Positions 16,709 through 24,272 of a stretch of DNA of 64,000 bases are shown here, piece by piece (within the stretch, counting starts at the first letter, position 1; the number at the start of each line of letters is the position of its first letter). The notes beneath the pieces are model-generated. The model saw only the letters and a list, made by a program, of their open reading frames with translations, was not told the DNA's origin and ran no database searches. The stretch lies in the NCBI GenBank assembly GCA_016720075.1, contig JADJXW010000011.1, forward strand, positions 29,780-93,779, given 5' to 3'. The position numbers and the translations under genes were made by a program. This DNA is from Pseudomonadota bacterium. GTDB taxonomy: Bacteria > Pseudomonadota > Gammaproteobacteria > Steroidobacterales > Steroidobacteraceae.

Positions 16709-18833
16709 TCCAGAATTGTTGCAGACGGCGAAGCTTCGCATCTCCAACATGGACTGTGCGACGGAGGAAGCCGAGATCCGCAAGGCACTTGATCGGATCG
16801 ATGGCATTCGAAGCCTGCGATTTCAGCTCGCCGCGCGAACGTTGGAGATCACCGCCTCCGAAGCCGGGCTTGCGCAGGCAGTCGAGGCGATACGCAGTTC
16901 CGGTTTTGAGCCGGAAACGCTGTCGACTCATGGATCTGCGGCGAATGTGGAATCCAGCCCAGACGGACGTCGGGAACTGATGAGGCTCCTCGCCGCGCTG
17001 GTGCTGGCGACCCTGGCAGAAGGGATCGCGTACTTCGGCGGCGGCGGCATGCAGTGGCGCGCATTGGAGATAGCGTGCGCGGTGGCGGCCATCGCGCTCT
17101 CGGGTCTTGGCACCTACAAGAAAGGGCTGAGCGCACTCGCGCATTTCAAGCTCAACATCAATGCGCTGATGGCGGTTGCCGTGACCGGCGCTTTCCTGAT
17201 CGGCCAGTGGCCCGAAGCCGCGATGGTAATGACGCTGTATGCCATCGCCGAACTGATCGAGGCCCGCGCGGTGGACCGCGCCCGCAACGCCATCCAGGGA
17301 TTGCTGCAGCTCACACCCGAGACGGCTGAAGTCCGGCAGCCCGATGGGTCCTGGGCATCGCAATCCGTGAAGGCCGTTCCCCTGCAGGCCGTTGTGCGCG
17401 TGGTGCCGGGCGGCCGCGTGCCGCTGGACGGCGTCGTCGCGAAAGGCAGCGGCGCCGTGAACCAGGCGCCGATCACGGGTGAGTCACTGCCCGTGGACAA
17501 GAATCCGGGCGATGTGGTGTACGCCGGCACCATAAATGAGCATGCAGAGCTTGAAATCAGCGTGACCGCAGCCGCCAGCGATACCACGCTGGCGCGGATC
17601 ATCCATGCAGTGGAGCAGGCGCAGGGCACCCGGGCGCCGACCCAGCGACTCGTGGATCGATTCGCGGCGTTCTATACCCCGGGCGTGTTCGTGCTGGCGT
17701 TGGCCGTTGCCATCGGCGCTCCGCTTCTGCTGGACTGGAACTGGCTCGCGGCGGTCTACAAGGCGCTTGTTCTGCTGGTCGTGGCCTGTCCCTGTGCGCT
17801 GGTGATCGCGACGCCGGTTTCAGTGGTCAGTGCGCTCGCAAGTGCGGCCCGGTGGGGTGTGCTCATCAAGGGCGGAACCTACGTGGAGGAAGCACGAAAG
17901 ATCCGCTTCGTGGCAGTCGACAAGACCGGCACGATCACCGAGGGCAAGCCGACGATGGTCGGCTTCGAGGTGCTGAAGGGAGAGCCAGACCACGTCGCCC
18001 GGCTGGCTGCAAGCCTGGCATCCCGCTCCGACCATCCCGTGTCGAGGGCCATCGCGCAGGGTCTGAAGGTTCAAGGTCTCGCTGTGGATCAATTCCAGGC
18101 ACTGGCGGGTCGCGGTACGCGGGGTTCTGTCGAGGGCGAAGTACTTCATCTCGGCAACCACCGCCTCGTGGAGGAACTGGGCCTGTGCAGTGCTGAACTG
18201 GAGGCCAAGCTCCAGGGCCACGAGGCACAGGGCCGTACGGTGACGCTGCTTGTTTCGGCGACCCAGGTACTGGCCCTCTTTGCCGTGGCCGACTCCATCA
18301 AGCCCACATCGCGGGAAGCCATCGCGACGCTGGCCGGCATGAATGTCTCCATCGTCATGCTGACGGGCGACAACCAGCGCACTGCCCAGACCATCGCCAC
18401 TGAGGCGGGGATCAGCGAGGCTCGCGGCGATCTATTGCCGGAAGACAAACTGGCCGCCATTCGGGAGCTGCGAAGCAAGGGTCCGACGGCCATGATCGGC
18501 GACGGCATCAACGATGCACCGGCACTCACCGAATCGGACATCGGGATAGCGATGGGAGTCGCAGGCTCGGACATCGCCATCGAATCCGCGGACGTCGTGA
18601 TCATGAATGACGATCTTCGCAGGATCCCGGACCTGCTTCGGTTGTCGAGACGGACGCACGCCGTCCTGTGGCAGAACATCGCCCTGGCGCTGGGAATCAA
18701 GGTCGTATTTCTGTACCTGGCCATATTCGACAACGCTTCCATGTGGATGGCGGTGTTTGCAGACATGGGGGCAAGCCTGCTGGTGGTTGCCAACGGTCTG
18801 CGATTACTCGGTCGCGGTGACGCCGCACATTAG
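16698..18833 (+). CDS. Zn/Cd/Pb-type P1B ATPase
   Basis: 711 residues from ATG 16698. The N-terminal HMA-like domain carries NMDCATEEAEIRK: the CxxC is replaced by C-x-x-E-E, the variant found in Zn/Cd/Pb exporters. The P1B core includes TGES, the membrane metal site ACPCALVIATP at about residue 365, the phosphorylation site DKTGTITEG at about 407, SDHPVS and GDGINDAPAL. It pumps divalent soft or borderline metal from cytoplasm to periplasm, where the CzcCBA pump can pass it outside; the gene overlap supports this relay. ZntA, CadA and CzcP are alternative names, and the sequence alone does not choose between them. Confidence 0.92.
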   Translation: MPADPELLQTAKLRISNMDCATEEAEIRKALDRIDGIRSLRFQLAARTLEITASEAGLAQAVEAIRSSGFEPETLSTHGSAANVESSPDGRRELMRLLAALVLATLAEGIAYFGGGGMQWRALEIACAVAAIALSGLGTYKKGLSALAHFKLNINALMAVAVTGAFLIGQWPEAAMVMTLYAIAELIEARAVDRARNAIQGLLQLTPETAEVRQPDGSWASQSVKAVPLQAVVRVVPGGRVPLDGVVAKGSGAVNQAPITGESLPVDKNPGDVVYAGTINEHAELEISVTAAASDTTLARIIHAVEQAQGTRAPTQRLVDRFAAFYTPGVFVLALAVAIGAPLLLDWNWLAAVYKALVLLVVACPCALVIATPVSVVSALASAARWGVLIKGGTYVEEARKIRFVAVDKTGTITEGKPTMVGFEVLKGEPDHVARLAASLASRSDHPVSRAIAQGLKVQGLAVDQFQALAGRGTRGSVEGEVLHLGNHRLVEELGLCSAELEAKLQGHEAQGRTVTLLVSATQVLALFAVADSIKPTSREAIATLAGMNVSIVMLTGDNQRTAQTIATEAGISEARGDLLPEDKLAAIRELRSKGPTAMIGDGINDAPALTESDIGIAMGVAGSDIAIESADVVIMNDDLRRIPDLLRLSRRTHAVLWQNIALALGIKVVFLYLAIFDNASMWMAVFADMGASLLVVANGLRLLGRGDAAH

Positions 18834-18839
18834 GGGGTC

Positions 18840-19112
18840 ATGATGGGTCGTCAAGTGTCTGTGATTGTGGGTTTGGCGCTGATGCTCGCGTCAGCTTGCG
18901 GGTGCGCTACGCCCAGGTTTGAGACGTTCTCCGATGCGATTCACTCATGCAGGCTGATGCAGCCTGGACGTACTCTTCGGAAGAGTGGCCTGCCTTCGAC
19001 GCACCCCGGAGTTGCCGCGTGTCTGGTGCGGCATGGGTGGAGCGCCGACGGCAGACGTCTGCAGATAGGTGCTCCGGCGAGGATTGCCGACCAGGAAAGC
19101 GATAATCGCTAG
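18840..19112 (+). CDS. Small putative lipoprotein, unknown
   Basis: 90 residues, starting 6 bp after the ATPase stop; two adjacent ATGs (18840, 18843) are possible. The N-terminus is hydrophobic and ends LMLASACGC, a credible lipobox. The rest has AIHSCRLMQPGR and a second Cys in VAACLVRHGW but no known domain. Spacing suggests it belongs to the czc-ATPase transcript. I cannot assign a function; it may be a poorly conserved periplasmic accessory or a spurious frame. Confidence 0.5.
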   Translation: MMGRQVSVIVGLALMLASACGCATPRFETFSDAIHSCRLMQPGRTLRKSGLPSTHPGVAACLVRHGWSADGRRLQIGAPARIADQESDNR

Positions 19113-19178
19113 GCAGGATGTCGCACGTGCGGTAGCGCGTCGGATTCGGACAAGATGATGGTTGGTGTATCGGCGTCA

Positions 19179-19210
19179 GCGCTTTGTTTGTGATCTCAAT
19201 CAAAAAGCGC
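19179..19210. terminator. Bidirectional terminator-like hairpin between convergent genes
   Basis: GCGCTTT at 19179-19185 pairs with AAAGCGC at 19204-19210, with A/T-rich stem continuation. It sits between the convergent lipoprotein gene and copA, 9 bp from the copA stop, so it could end transcripts from both sides. Confidence 0.45.
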
Positions 19211-19218
19211 CTTGCTGC

Positions 19219-21594
19219 CTAGACTCGCACCAGTCTCAGTCGCAGTGCATTGCCGATGACGGACACCGAACTCAGGCTCATGGCTGCCGCGGCGACGATG
19301 GGACTGAGCAGTATTCCGAATACCGGATACAGCACGCCAGCAGCCAGTGGGATCCCGAGCACGTTGTAGACAAAGGCCAGAACCAGGTTCTGCCGGATGT
19401 TGCGCATGGTGGCGCGGCTCAGCACCCGCGCCCGCGCAATCCCCGCCAGGTCGCCCTTCACCAGCGTGACGGCAGCGCTCTGCATGGCGACATCCGTGCC
19501 CGTTCCCATGGCGATGCCGACGTCGGCCTCCGCCAACGCGGGCGCATCATTGACGCCGTCGCCGGCCATGGCCACGGCGTGTCCCTCGGATCGCAGGCGG
19601 CGCACGATGGCATTCTTCTGCTCCGGCAGAACCTCCGCCTCGACATCCTCTATGCCGAGTTTTCGTGCCACCGCCTGCGCGGTGATGCGGTTGTCGCCGG
19701 TGAGCATCACGATGCGGATGCCCTCGGCGCGCAATGTCTGCAGGGCGGCAAGGGTCGTGGACTTGATGGGGTCCGCTACGGCTATGACTCCGGCCGGCTT
19801 GCCGTCGATAGCCACGAACATGGCGGTGCCGCCATCGGCGCGCAACCTGTCGGCCTCGGCCTCCAGAACCTGGGCGCTGGCGCCCAGGCCCTGCAGCAGT
19901 TTGCTGTTGCCGACTCCCACGGTCTGGCCGCCCGCGCGGCCGGTCACGCCCTTGCCCGTGACTGACTGGAAGTCTTCGACCGATGGAATGGTCAGCGACC
20001 TGTCGCGTGCGGCAGCAACGATGGCCGCCGCCAGCGGGTGTTCGCTGGAGCGCTCCAGTGCTGCGGCCAGTGCCAGCACCTGGTTTTCCTCGAAGCCCTG
20101 CGCGGGAATCACGGCGATGACGCGCGGATGCCCTTCGGTGAGGGTGCCGGTCTTGTCCACCACCAGTGTGTCGATCTTCTCCATGCGTTCGAGCGCTTCA
20201 GCGTTCTTGATCAGCACGCCGGCCGTCGCGCCCTTGCCCACGCCCACCATGATCGACATCGGCGTGGCCAGGCCCAGCGCGCAAGGGCAGGCGATGATCA
20301 CCACCGAGACGGCCGCAACCAGTGCGAAGCTGAACGCCGGTGCCGGTCCCCAGACCATCCAAGCGATGAAACTCAGCACTGCGACGAGGATGACGGCCGG
20401 AACGAACCATGCGGAGACCTGGTCCGCAAGGCGCTGGATGGGCGCGCGGCTTCGCTGGGCTTCTGCCACCATGTGCACGATGCGTGTCAGCATCATGTCG
20501 GCGCCCACCCGTTCGGCTTGCATCACAAGCCCGCCGGTGCCGTTCATAGTGCCGCCGATGAGCTTCGCGCCCGGCCCCTTGGCAACCGGCAGGGATTCTC
20601 CGGTCACCATGGATTCATCGACGCCGCCCTGGCCCTGAAGCACCACGCCATCGACCGGCACGGACTCGCCCGGGCGCACGCGCAGGCGATCCCCGACCAG
20701 CACCGCGGCCAGCGGCACCTCCTCGTCATGCCCGGCCGCGGTGATCCGGCGGGCAATCTTCGGGGCGAGGCCGAGCAGCGCCTTGATGGCGCCTCCGGTG
20801 CGTTCGCGTGCCCGCAGTTCCAGAACCTGACCCAGCAGCACCAGCACGGTGATGACCGCACCGGCCTCGAAGTACACAGCGACTACACCCTCGGCACCGC
20901 GCAGCGCCTCGGGAAATGCATCTGGCAGCAGCAGGGCCGCCATGCTGTAGAGGAATGCCGCGCCGATGCCCAGCCCGATCAGGCTGAACATGTTCAACGA
21001 ACGGTTCCTGACAGATGCCGCCGCCCGTGCGAAGAAGGGCCAGCCAGCCCACAGGATGACGGGTGTCGCCAGCACGAACTGGATCCACTGCGAGATCCGT
21101 GCGCCTAGGTAGTGATGCAGGTTTAGCGCGGGCAGGTGAGCTCCCATCTCGAGCAGCACCACGGGCAGCGACAGTGCGGCCCCGATCCAGAACCGGCGTT
21201 GCATGTCCCGCAACTCCGCGTTCTCTCCGCTGGACTCTGCGGCATTGAGCGGTTCGAGCGCCATGCCACAGATGGGGCAGCTTCCGGGTCCGACATGGCG
21301 GACCTCGGGATGCATCGGGCAGGTGTATATCGCATCGGAAGGCGCGGCCGGCGCGGCGACAGAAGGCGCGGCGTGTCCCTGATGCGCGTGATGGTCTGCT
21401 GCGCCATCAGCCTTTGCCTGCGCATAGCGCTTGGGTTCGGCGACGAACTTCGTGCGGCACGACGCCGAGCAGAATGCGAAGTGTTGTCCTTCATGCATTG
21501 CATGGTGTGTCGAGTTGGGGGACACACTCATCCCGCACACGGGATCGATGGTGGCATTGGCGGCCGCTGCATTGTCGTGTTCGTGACCGCTCAT
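19219..21594 (-). CDS. copA: Cu(I) P1B ATPase with YHS-like and heavy-metal-binding N-terminus
   Basis: 791 residues. The start at 21594 (MSGHEHDN) is chosen because GGAGGAG lies 7 bases upstream; a longer frame to 21630 begins inside the regulator gene. The N-terminus has a YHS-like metal domain (DPVCGMSVSP to FCSASCRTKF) and then YTCPMHPEV with CPICGMALEPL, in place of the usual HMA CxxC repeats. The core shows TGES, CPCALGLATP, DKTGTLTEG, EHPLA and GDGVNDAPAL. It exports Cu(I) or Ag(I) from the cytoplasm. It overlaps the MerR gene by ATGA, so the CueR-like regulator probably controls its own operon with copA. Confidence 0.93.
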   Translation of the reverse strand: MSGHEHDNAAAANATIDPVCGMSVSPNSTHHAMHEGQHFAFCSASCRTKFVAEPKRYAQAKADGAADHHAHQGHAAPSVAAPAAPSDAIYTCPMHPEVRHVGPGSCPICGMALEPLNAAESSGENAELRDMQRRFWIGAALSLPVVLLEMGAHLPALNLHHYLGARISQWIQFVLATPVILWAGWPFFARAAASVRNRSLNMFSLIGLGIGAAFLYSMAALLLPDAFPEALRGAEGVVAVYFEAGAVITVLVLLGQVLELRARERTGGAIKALLGLAPKIARRITAAGHDEEVPLAAVLVGDRLRVRPGESVPVDGVVLQGQGGVDESMVTGESLPVAKGPGAKLIGGTMNGTGGLVMQAERVGADMMLTRIVHMVAEAQRSRAPIQRLADQVSAWFVPAVILVAVLSFIAWMVWGPAPAFSFALVAAVSVVIIACPCALGLATPMSIMVGVGKGATAGVLIKNAEALERMEKIDTLVVDKTGTLTEGHPRVIAVIPAQGFEENQVLALAAALERSSEHPLAAAIVAAARDRSLTIPSVEDFQSVTGKGVTGRAGGQTVGVGNSKLLQGLGASAQVLEAEADRLRADGGTAMFVAIDGKPAGVIAVADPIKSTTLAALQTLRAEGIRIVMLTGDNRITAQAVARKLGIEDVEAEVLPEQKNAIVRRLRSEGHAVAMAGDGVNDAPALAEADVGIAMGTGTDVAMQSAAVTLVKGDLAGIARARVLSRATMRNIRQNLVLAFVYNVLGIPLAAGVLYPVFGILLSPIVAAAAMSLSSVSVIGNALRLRLVRV

Positions 21595-21992
21595 GGTGAT
21601 TCTCCTCCAAGGGCCTGCAGAATGGGGCAACTCTCCGGCAGGCCATGACCCGGGCAGGCTTCCACCAGCGACGACAACCCTGCACGGATACGCTTGAGTT
21701 CCGTCAGGCGCCGATCCACGTCTGCCAGCTTGGCTTCGGCCTTGCGCTTGACGCTCGCGACATTGCGGCTGGAAGACAGGGCCAGCAGTTCCCGAATCTC
21801 CTTGAGGGAGAAGCCCAGCGACTGGGCTCTGCGGATGAAGCGAAGGCGTGACACCTCCAGTTCTGAATAGCGACGATAGCCGGAGGACAGTCGTCCTTTC
21901 GGTGCGACCAGGCCCGCCCGCTCGTAATAGCGAACGGTGTCGATGCCGACCCCGGCTGCCTTTGCCACTGCGCCGATGCCCATGGATTCCAT
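21591..21992 (-). CDS. cueR: MerR-family copper regulator, CueR-like
   Basis: 133 residues (an ATG three codons in is equally plausible). The N-terminal winged HTH has IGAVAKAAGVGIDTVRYYER and SGYRRYSE, followed by a dimerisation helix and a C-terminal loop ACPGHGLPESCPIL. That loop has two Cys about ten residues apart, as expected for the CueR/HmrR monovalent-metal site. With Cu(I) or Ag(I) bound, such regulators untwist a 19-bp-spaced promoter. A suitable dyad is found 35 bp upstream at 22027-22049, and copA follows with overlap, so the likely target is its own operon. Confidence 0.9.
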   Translation of the reverse strand: MESMGIGAVAKAAGVGIDTVRYYERAGLVAPKGRLSSGYRRYSELEVSRLRFIRRAQSLGFSLKEIRELLALSSSRNVASVKRKAEAKLADVDRRLTELKRIRAGLSSLVEACPGHGLPESCPILQALGGESP

Positions 21993-22026
21993 GCCGCCTC
22001 CTGAAAGACTGTCGCCAGCCTAAACC

Positions 22027-22049
22027 CTTGACTATGGTCCAGAGTCAAG
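22027..22049 (-). promoter_or_regulatory. MerR-type operator/promoter for the cueR-copA operon
   Basis: CTTGACT and AGTCAAG form a perfect dyad with a 9-base centre. Read leftward, TTGACT can serve as -35 and a TTAGGC-like -10 follows after about 19 bp, the long spacer typical of MerR-regulated promoters. It lies 35 bp before the regulator start. Confidence 0.65.
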
Positions 22050-22053
22050 CACG

Positions 22054-22494
22054 TCAGCTCGATGCGCGACTGGCTCGGACCAGCAGGACGGCACCGCCCC
22101 AGGCCAGCGCGGGAACCAACAGGACCCAACGGAAATCCGACCGCAGCATGAAGTTGACCACACTCATCAGGCCGACCGACATGAGCCCAGCGCCGATGAA
22201 GCACGCCAGGTCCAGCGCGCCACTGCCCGAGCGAGACCGGAGGTTTTTGATGAACGGCACGAGCAGCAAGCCGCTTGCCACCATCTGCCCGCCGAGGACT
22301 GCAAAGACAAGTCGAAGCCAAGGCACCAACCCTTCGGGAATCGTTGCCAGCTTCAGGAAGCGCAGGTCCTCTGGCAGCAGCGGGGGTCGAAGGGCGATGA
22401 AGTAGGTCCCTATGGCCACCTGGTAGGCTGCCAGCAGGATGATCACCCGGATTGCCCATCGCCGTGAGGCGTCAGTGCGTGGGTCGAAGTTCAT
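22054..22494 (-). CDS. Four-helix membrane protein of unknown function
   Basis: 146 residues with four hydrophobic segments (about 13-32, 58-82, 93-113, 122-140) and basic ends, so an inner-membrane protein. The start overlaps the sigma factor gene by 23 bp, which points to translational coupling and membership of the sigma operon. No metal ligands cluster in it: His and Cys are scarce, with one Cys in the third helix. I do not recognise a named domain. It could support the anti-sigma complex or be an unrelated passenger. Confidence 0.7.
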   Translation of the reverse strand: MNFDPRTDASRRWAIRVIILLAAYQVAIGTYFIALRPPLLPEDLRFLKLATIPEGLVPWLRLVFAVLGGQMVASGLLLVPFIKNLRSRSGSGALDLACFIGAGLMSVGLMSVVNFMLRSDFRWVLLVPALAWGGAVLLVRASRASS

Positions 22495-23056
22495 CGCTCA
22501 GTCGCTCCGAGAGCAGCTTTCTTGCGCGGTATACCCTTGTCTCGACCGCCTTGGTGGAGATCCCCAGTGCCTTCGCAGCCTCATCCTGGGAGAAGTCCTC
22601 GAAAGCAGTCAGCAGCAGTGGCTGCTTGAGTTTCGCGGGCAGCGATGCGATGGCTCGATCCAGTCGGTCGCGGGTTTGAGTCGCCGCAAAGGATTGCTCG
22701 GGCGTGATGGCCTGATCGGCGACCGCCAGCGCTTCGCCTTCTTCCGTTGAACGTGTGCCGAAAAGCACCCGGCGCACCAGGGCTCTGCGCCCCAGGTCAC
22801 GGACCTTGTTGATGGCGATGGTCCGCAGCCAGGGGATGAATGGCAACGCTGGGTCGTAGCGGTCCAGTGCCCGCCACGCTGCGATGAATGCTTCGTGGGT
22901 CGCCTCGTATGCGTCCTCGGGATTGCCGGTGTAGCGCCGCAGCAGGCGATAAAGGCCTTCCTTGTGCCGCCTCACGAGCGCCGCAAAGGCCTCGTCGTCG
23001 CCTTTTGCGGCGCGTCGGGCCAGCTCGTTGTCCGATTGGTCGGACGTCGGGCTCAC
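22472..23056 (-). CDS. ECF sigma factor, CnrH-like
   Basis: 194 residues. Region 2 covers about 22-92 (DEAFAALVRRHKEGLYRLLRRYTGN; IPWLRTIAINKVRD) and region 4 about 135-185 with the HTH DEAAKALGISTKAVETRVYRAR. The gene follows the sensor gene with an ATGA overlap. In the known CnrYXH system the sigma factor is held at the membrane by CnrY and released when the sensor CnrX binds metal. The gene order Y-X-H is the same here. Its regulon is probably local, with the copper genes on either side as candidates. Confidence 0.9.
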   Translation of the reverse strand: MSPTSDQSDNELARRAAKGDDEAFAALVRRHKEGLYRLLRRYTGNPEDAYEATHEAFIAAWRALDRYDPALPFIPWLRTIAINKVRDLGRRALVRRVLFGTRSTEEGEALAVADQAITPEQSFAATQTRDRLDRAIASLPAKLKQPLLLTAFEDFSQDEAAKALGISTKAVETRVYRARKLLSERLSDELRPTH

Positions 23057-23493
23057 TTACCGCCTGCGGTCAGGGACCTCTGGACGGTCTGGTCGAACAG
23101 TTGAGCCTGTTCCGGAGTCAGCACGGCGCGCATGGCCAGGACGTGAAGGATGGTCTGCTTCTGCAACTCACCCATCGCATGATGGAAGCGATCCACGGCG
23201 GCCTGGACCTCGGGCGTGTAGGCATGTGAGGCTGAAATTGCCATGGAAAGATCCGCATTGGCTGCGCGCATCTCCGCCTGCAGCGCCTCCTGGCGCGCGG
23301 TCTGCTCGCGCTCAAGGCCTTCGATCCGCATCTGCTGCTCGGCAGTCAGCCCCAGTTTCGCGTGGACCAGCTCGTGCAGCGGAGTCTGCGCATGCATGTG
23401 ATGAGTGACGTAAGTTGCACCCGCCCAAGCGCCAATTCCCGCCAGCAGGAGTGACAGCCCCAGCGTAAGCAGAATGCTCCGGGTGACACTCAT
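23053..23493 (-). CDS. Periplasmic heavy-metal sensor, CnrX-like
   Basis: 146 residues: one N-terminal membrane anchor (about 7-26), then a His-bearing segment VTHHMHAQTPLHELVHAKLGL and an all-helical domain with LTAEQQMRIEGLE, a His-Ala-Tyr turn and DRFHHAM, matching the CpxP/Spy/CnrX fold. His and Met residues could form the metal site; CnrX uses His and Met for Ni/Co. It is placed between the anti-sigma and sigma genes with overlapping stops and starts. Copper rather than Ni/Co as the signal is inferred from the flanking cusF and pco genes. Confidence 0.85.
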   Translation of the reverse strand: MSVTRSILLTLGLSLLLAGIGAWAGATYVTHHMHAQTPLHELVHAKLGLTAEQQMRIEGLEREQTARQEALQAEMRAANADLSMAISASHAYTPEVQAAVDRFHHAMGELQKQTILHVLAMRAVLTPEQAQLFDQTVQRSLTAGGK

Positions 23494-23780
23494 CAGGCGC
23501 CTGCCAGCAATGTGGAGGGCGCGAGGTCAGTGCCGACAGCAAACGTGTCCAGGGCAGGAGCACGTATGACAGATACAGCCATGGCTCCACCGGCAAACGC
23601 GCCAATCAGCAGCGCAACACTCAGTGCAATGTAACGCGCGGGCGTCAACGCCGAGATGGCGCGGTTCTGTTGTCGGAGTCTGGTGATGTCCCCACTGATC
23701 CGGGCTTCGAGCCCGCCCAGGTTGCGGTCCGGGGGCATAGCAGCCAATTCCGCCATCCATGAGTCGAGATCGTTCTTCAC
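23493..23780 (-). CDS. Small membrane anti-sigma factor, CnrY-like
   Basis: 95 residues. The N-terminal cytosolic part of about 45 residues has the charged/hydrophobic pattern expected to bind a sigma factor (DLDSWMAELAAMPPDRNLGG). It is followed by one membrane helix (YIALSVALLIGAFAGGAMAV) and a short periplasmic tail. Size, single TM and position as first gene before sensor and sigma match CnrY/NccY. Primary sequence in this group diverges, so the assignment leans on architecture and order. The stop shares one base with the next start (TGATG). Confidence 0.75.
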   Translation of the reverse strand: MKNDLDSWMAELAAMPPDRNLGGLEARISGDITRLRQQNRAISALTPARYIALSVALLIGAFAGGAMAVSVIRAPALDTFAVGTDLAPSTLLAGA

Positions 23781-23820
23781 GCTTTGGGGCTCCTGAAGTG
23801 AGCAAATACTATAGTCGTAG

Positions 23821-24150
23821 TCATTGCGCCTGGATTGCAGTGATCTGGTTGCCGGGTGTCCGCACCGTGAACTTGACGTCCTGCCCTACCTTCAGAGCCT
23901 TGAGCAGCTCTGGCGCTGCCTGAAACGTCATGGTCATCGCCGGCCAGCCCAACGTGGGAATCGGCGCGTGATGGATGGTGACCTTGCCGGACTTGGCATC
24001 CAGGGCCTTGATCTGGCCTGAACCCTCGCTTCCGGGCAGATCAGCCGCCGCTTCCGGCGCGTGTTCCGTGTGACCTTCATGCGCGTTGACCTGGGCAAGT
24101 GCAGGACCGGTCATCGCCAGTGCTGCGGCAATCCAAAGTACTTTGAACAT
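23821..24150 (-). CDS. cusF: CusF-family periplasmic copper-binding protein
   Basis: 109 residues from ATG 24150, which has GGAGGT 5 bases upstream; the longer frame adds an unlikely Pro-rich lead. The signal ends near ALAQ, then NAHEGHTEHAPE and a small beta-barrel domain containing KVTIHHAPIPTLGWPAMTM. The His, Trp and two Met of that stretch are the CusF copper site with its cation-pi Trp. It shuttles Cu(I)/Ag(I) to a CusB adaptor in the periplasm; the Cus pump here is 13 kb away, so it acts in trans. It is the first gene of the leftward sigma-module run. Confidence 0.92.
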   Translation of the reverse strand: MFKVLWIAAALAMTGPALAQVNAHEGHTEHAPEAAADLPGSEGSGQIKALDAKSGKVTIHHAPIPTLGWPAMTMTFQAAPELLKALKVGQDVKFTVRTPGNQITAIQAQ

Positions 24151-24222
24151 GTGACCTCCGTGAGAGGGCTTGGGCGGCGGGGCCGGGCTCCTCAATTGGC
24201 ATACGCGCCGGCAGCTGCATAG

Positions 24223-24244
24223 CCCTCAACTAAATAGCTGAGGG
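24223..24244. promoter_or_regulatory. 22-bp palindrome between cusF and pcoA
   Basis: CCCTCA-A-CTA-AA-TAG-C-TGAGGG is symmetric except for one A/C pair. It lies between the divergent cusF (start 24150) and pcoA (start 24273), near the middle, where an operator shared by both promoters would be expected. It could also fold as an RNA hairpin in the pcoA leader. No T-run follows. Confidence 0.45.
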
Positions 24245-24272
24245 ATGGGGTGTGGCTGGCGCGTAACCCCCA

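Noticed and set aside
23803..23822. ACTA-6-TAGT dyad upstream of the cnrY-like gene, recalling BlaI/CopY boxes
   Set aside because: The arms are only four bases and no BlaI/CopY-type regulator is seen in the window.
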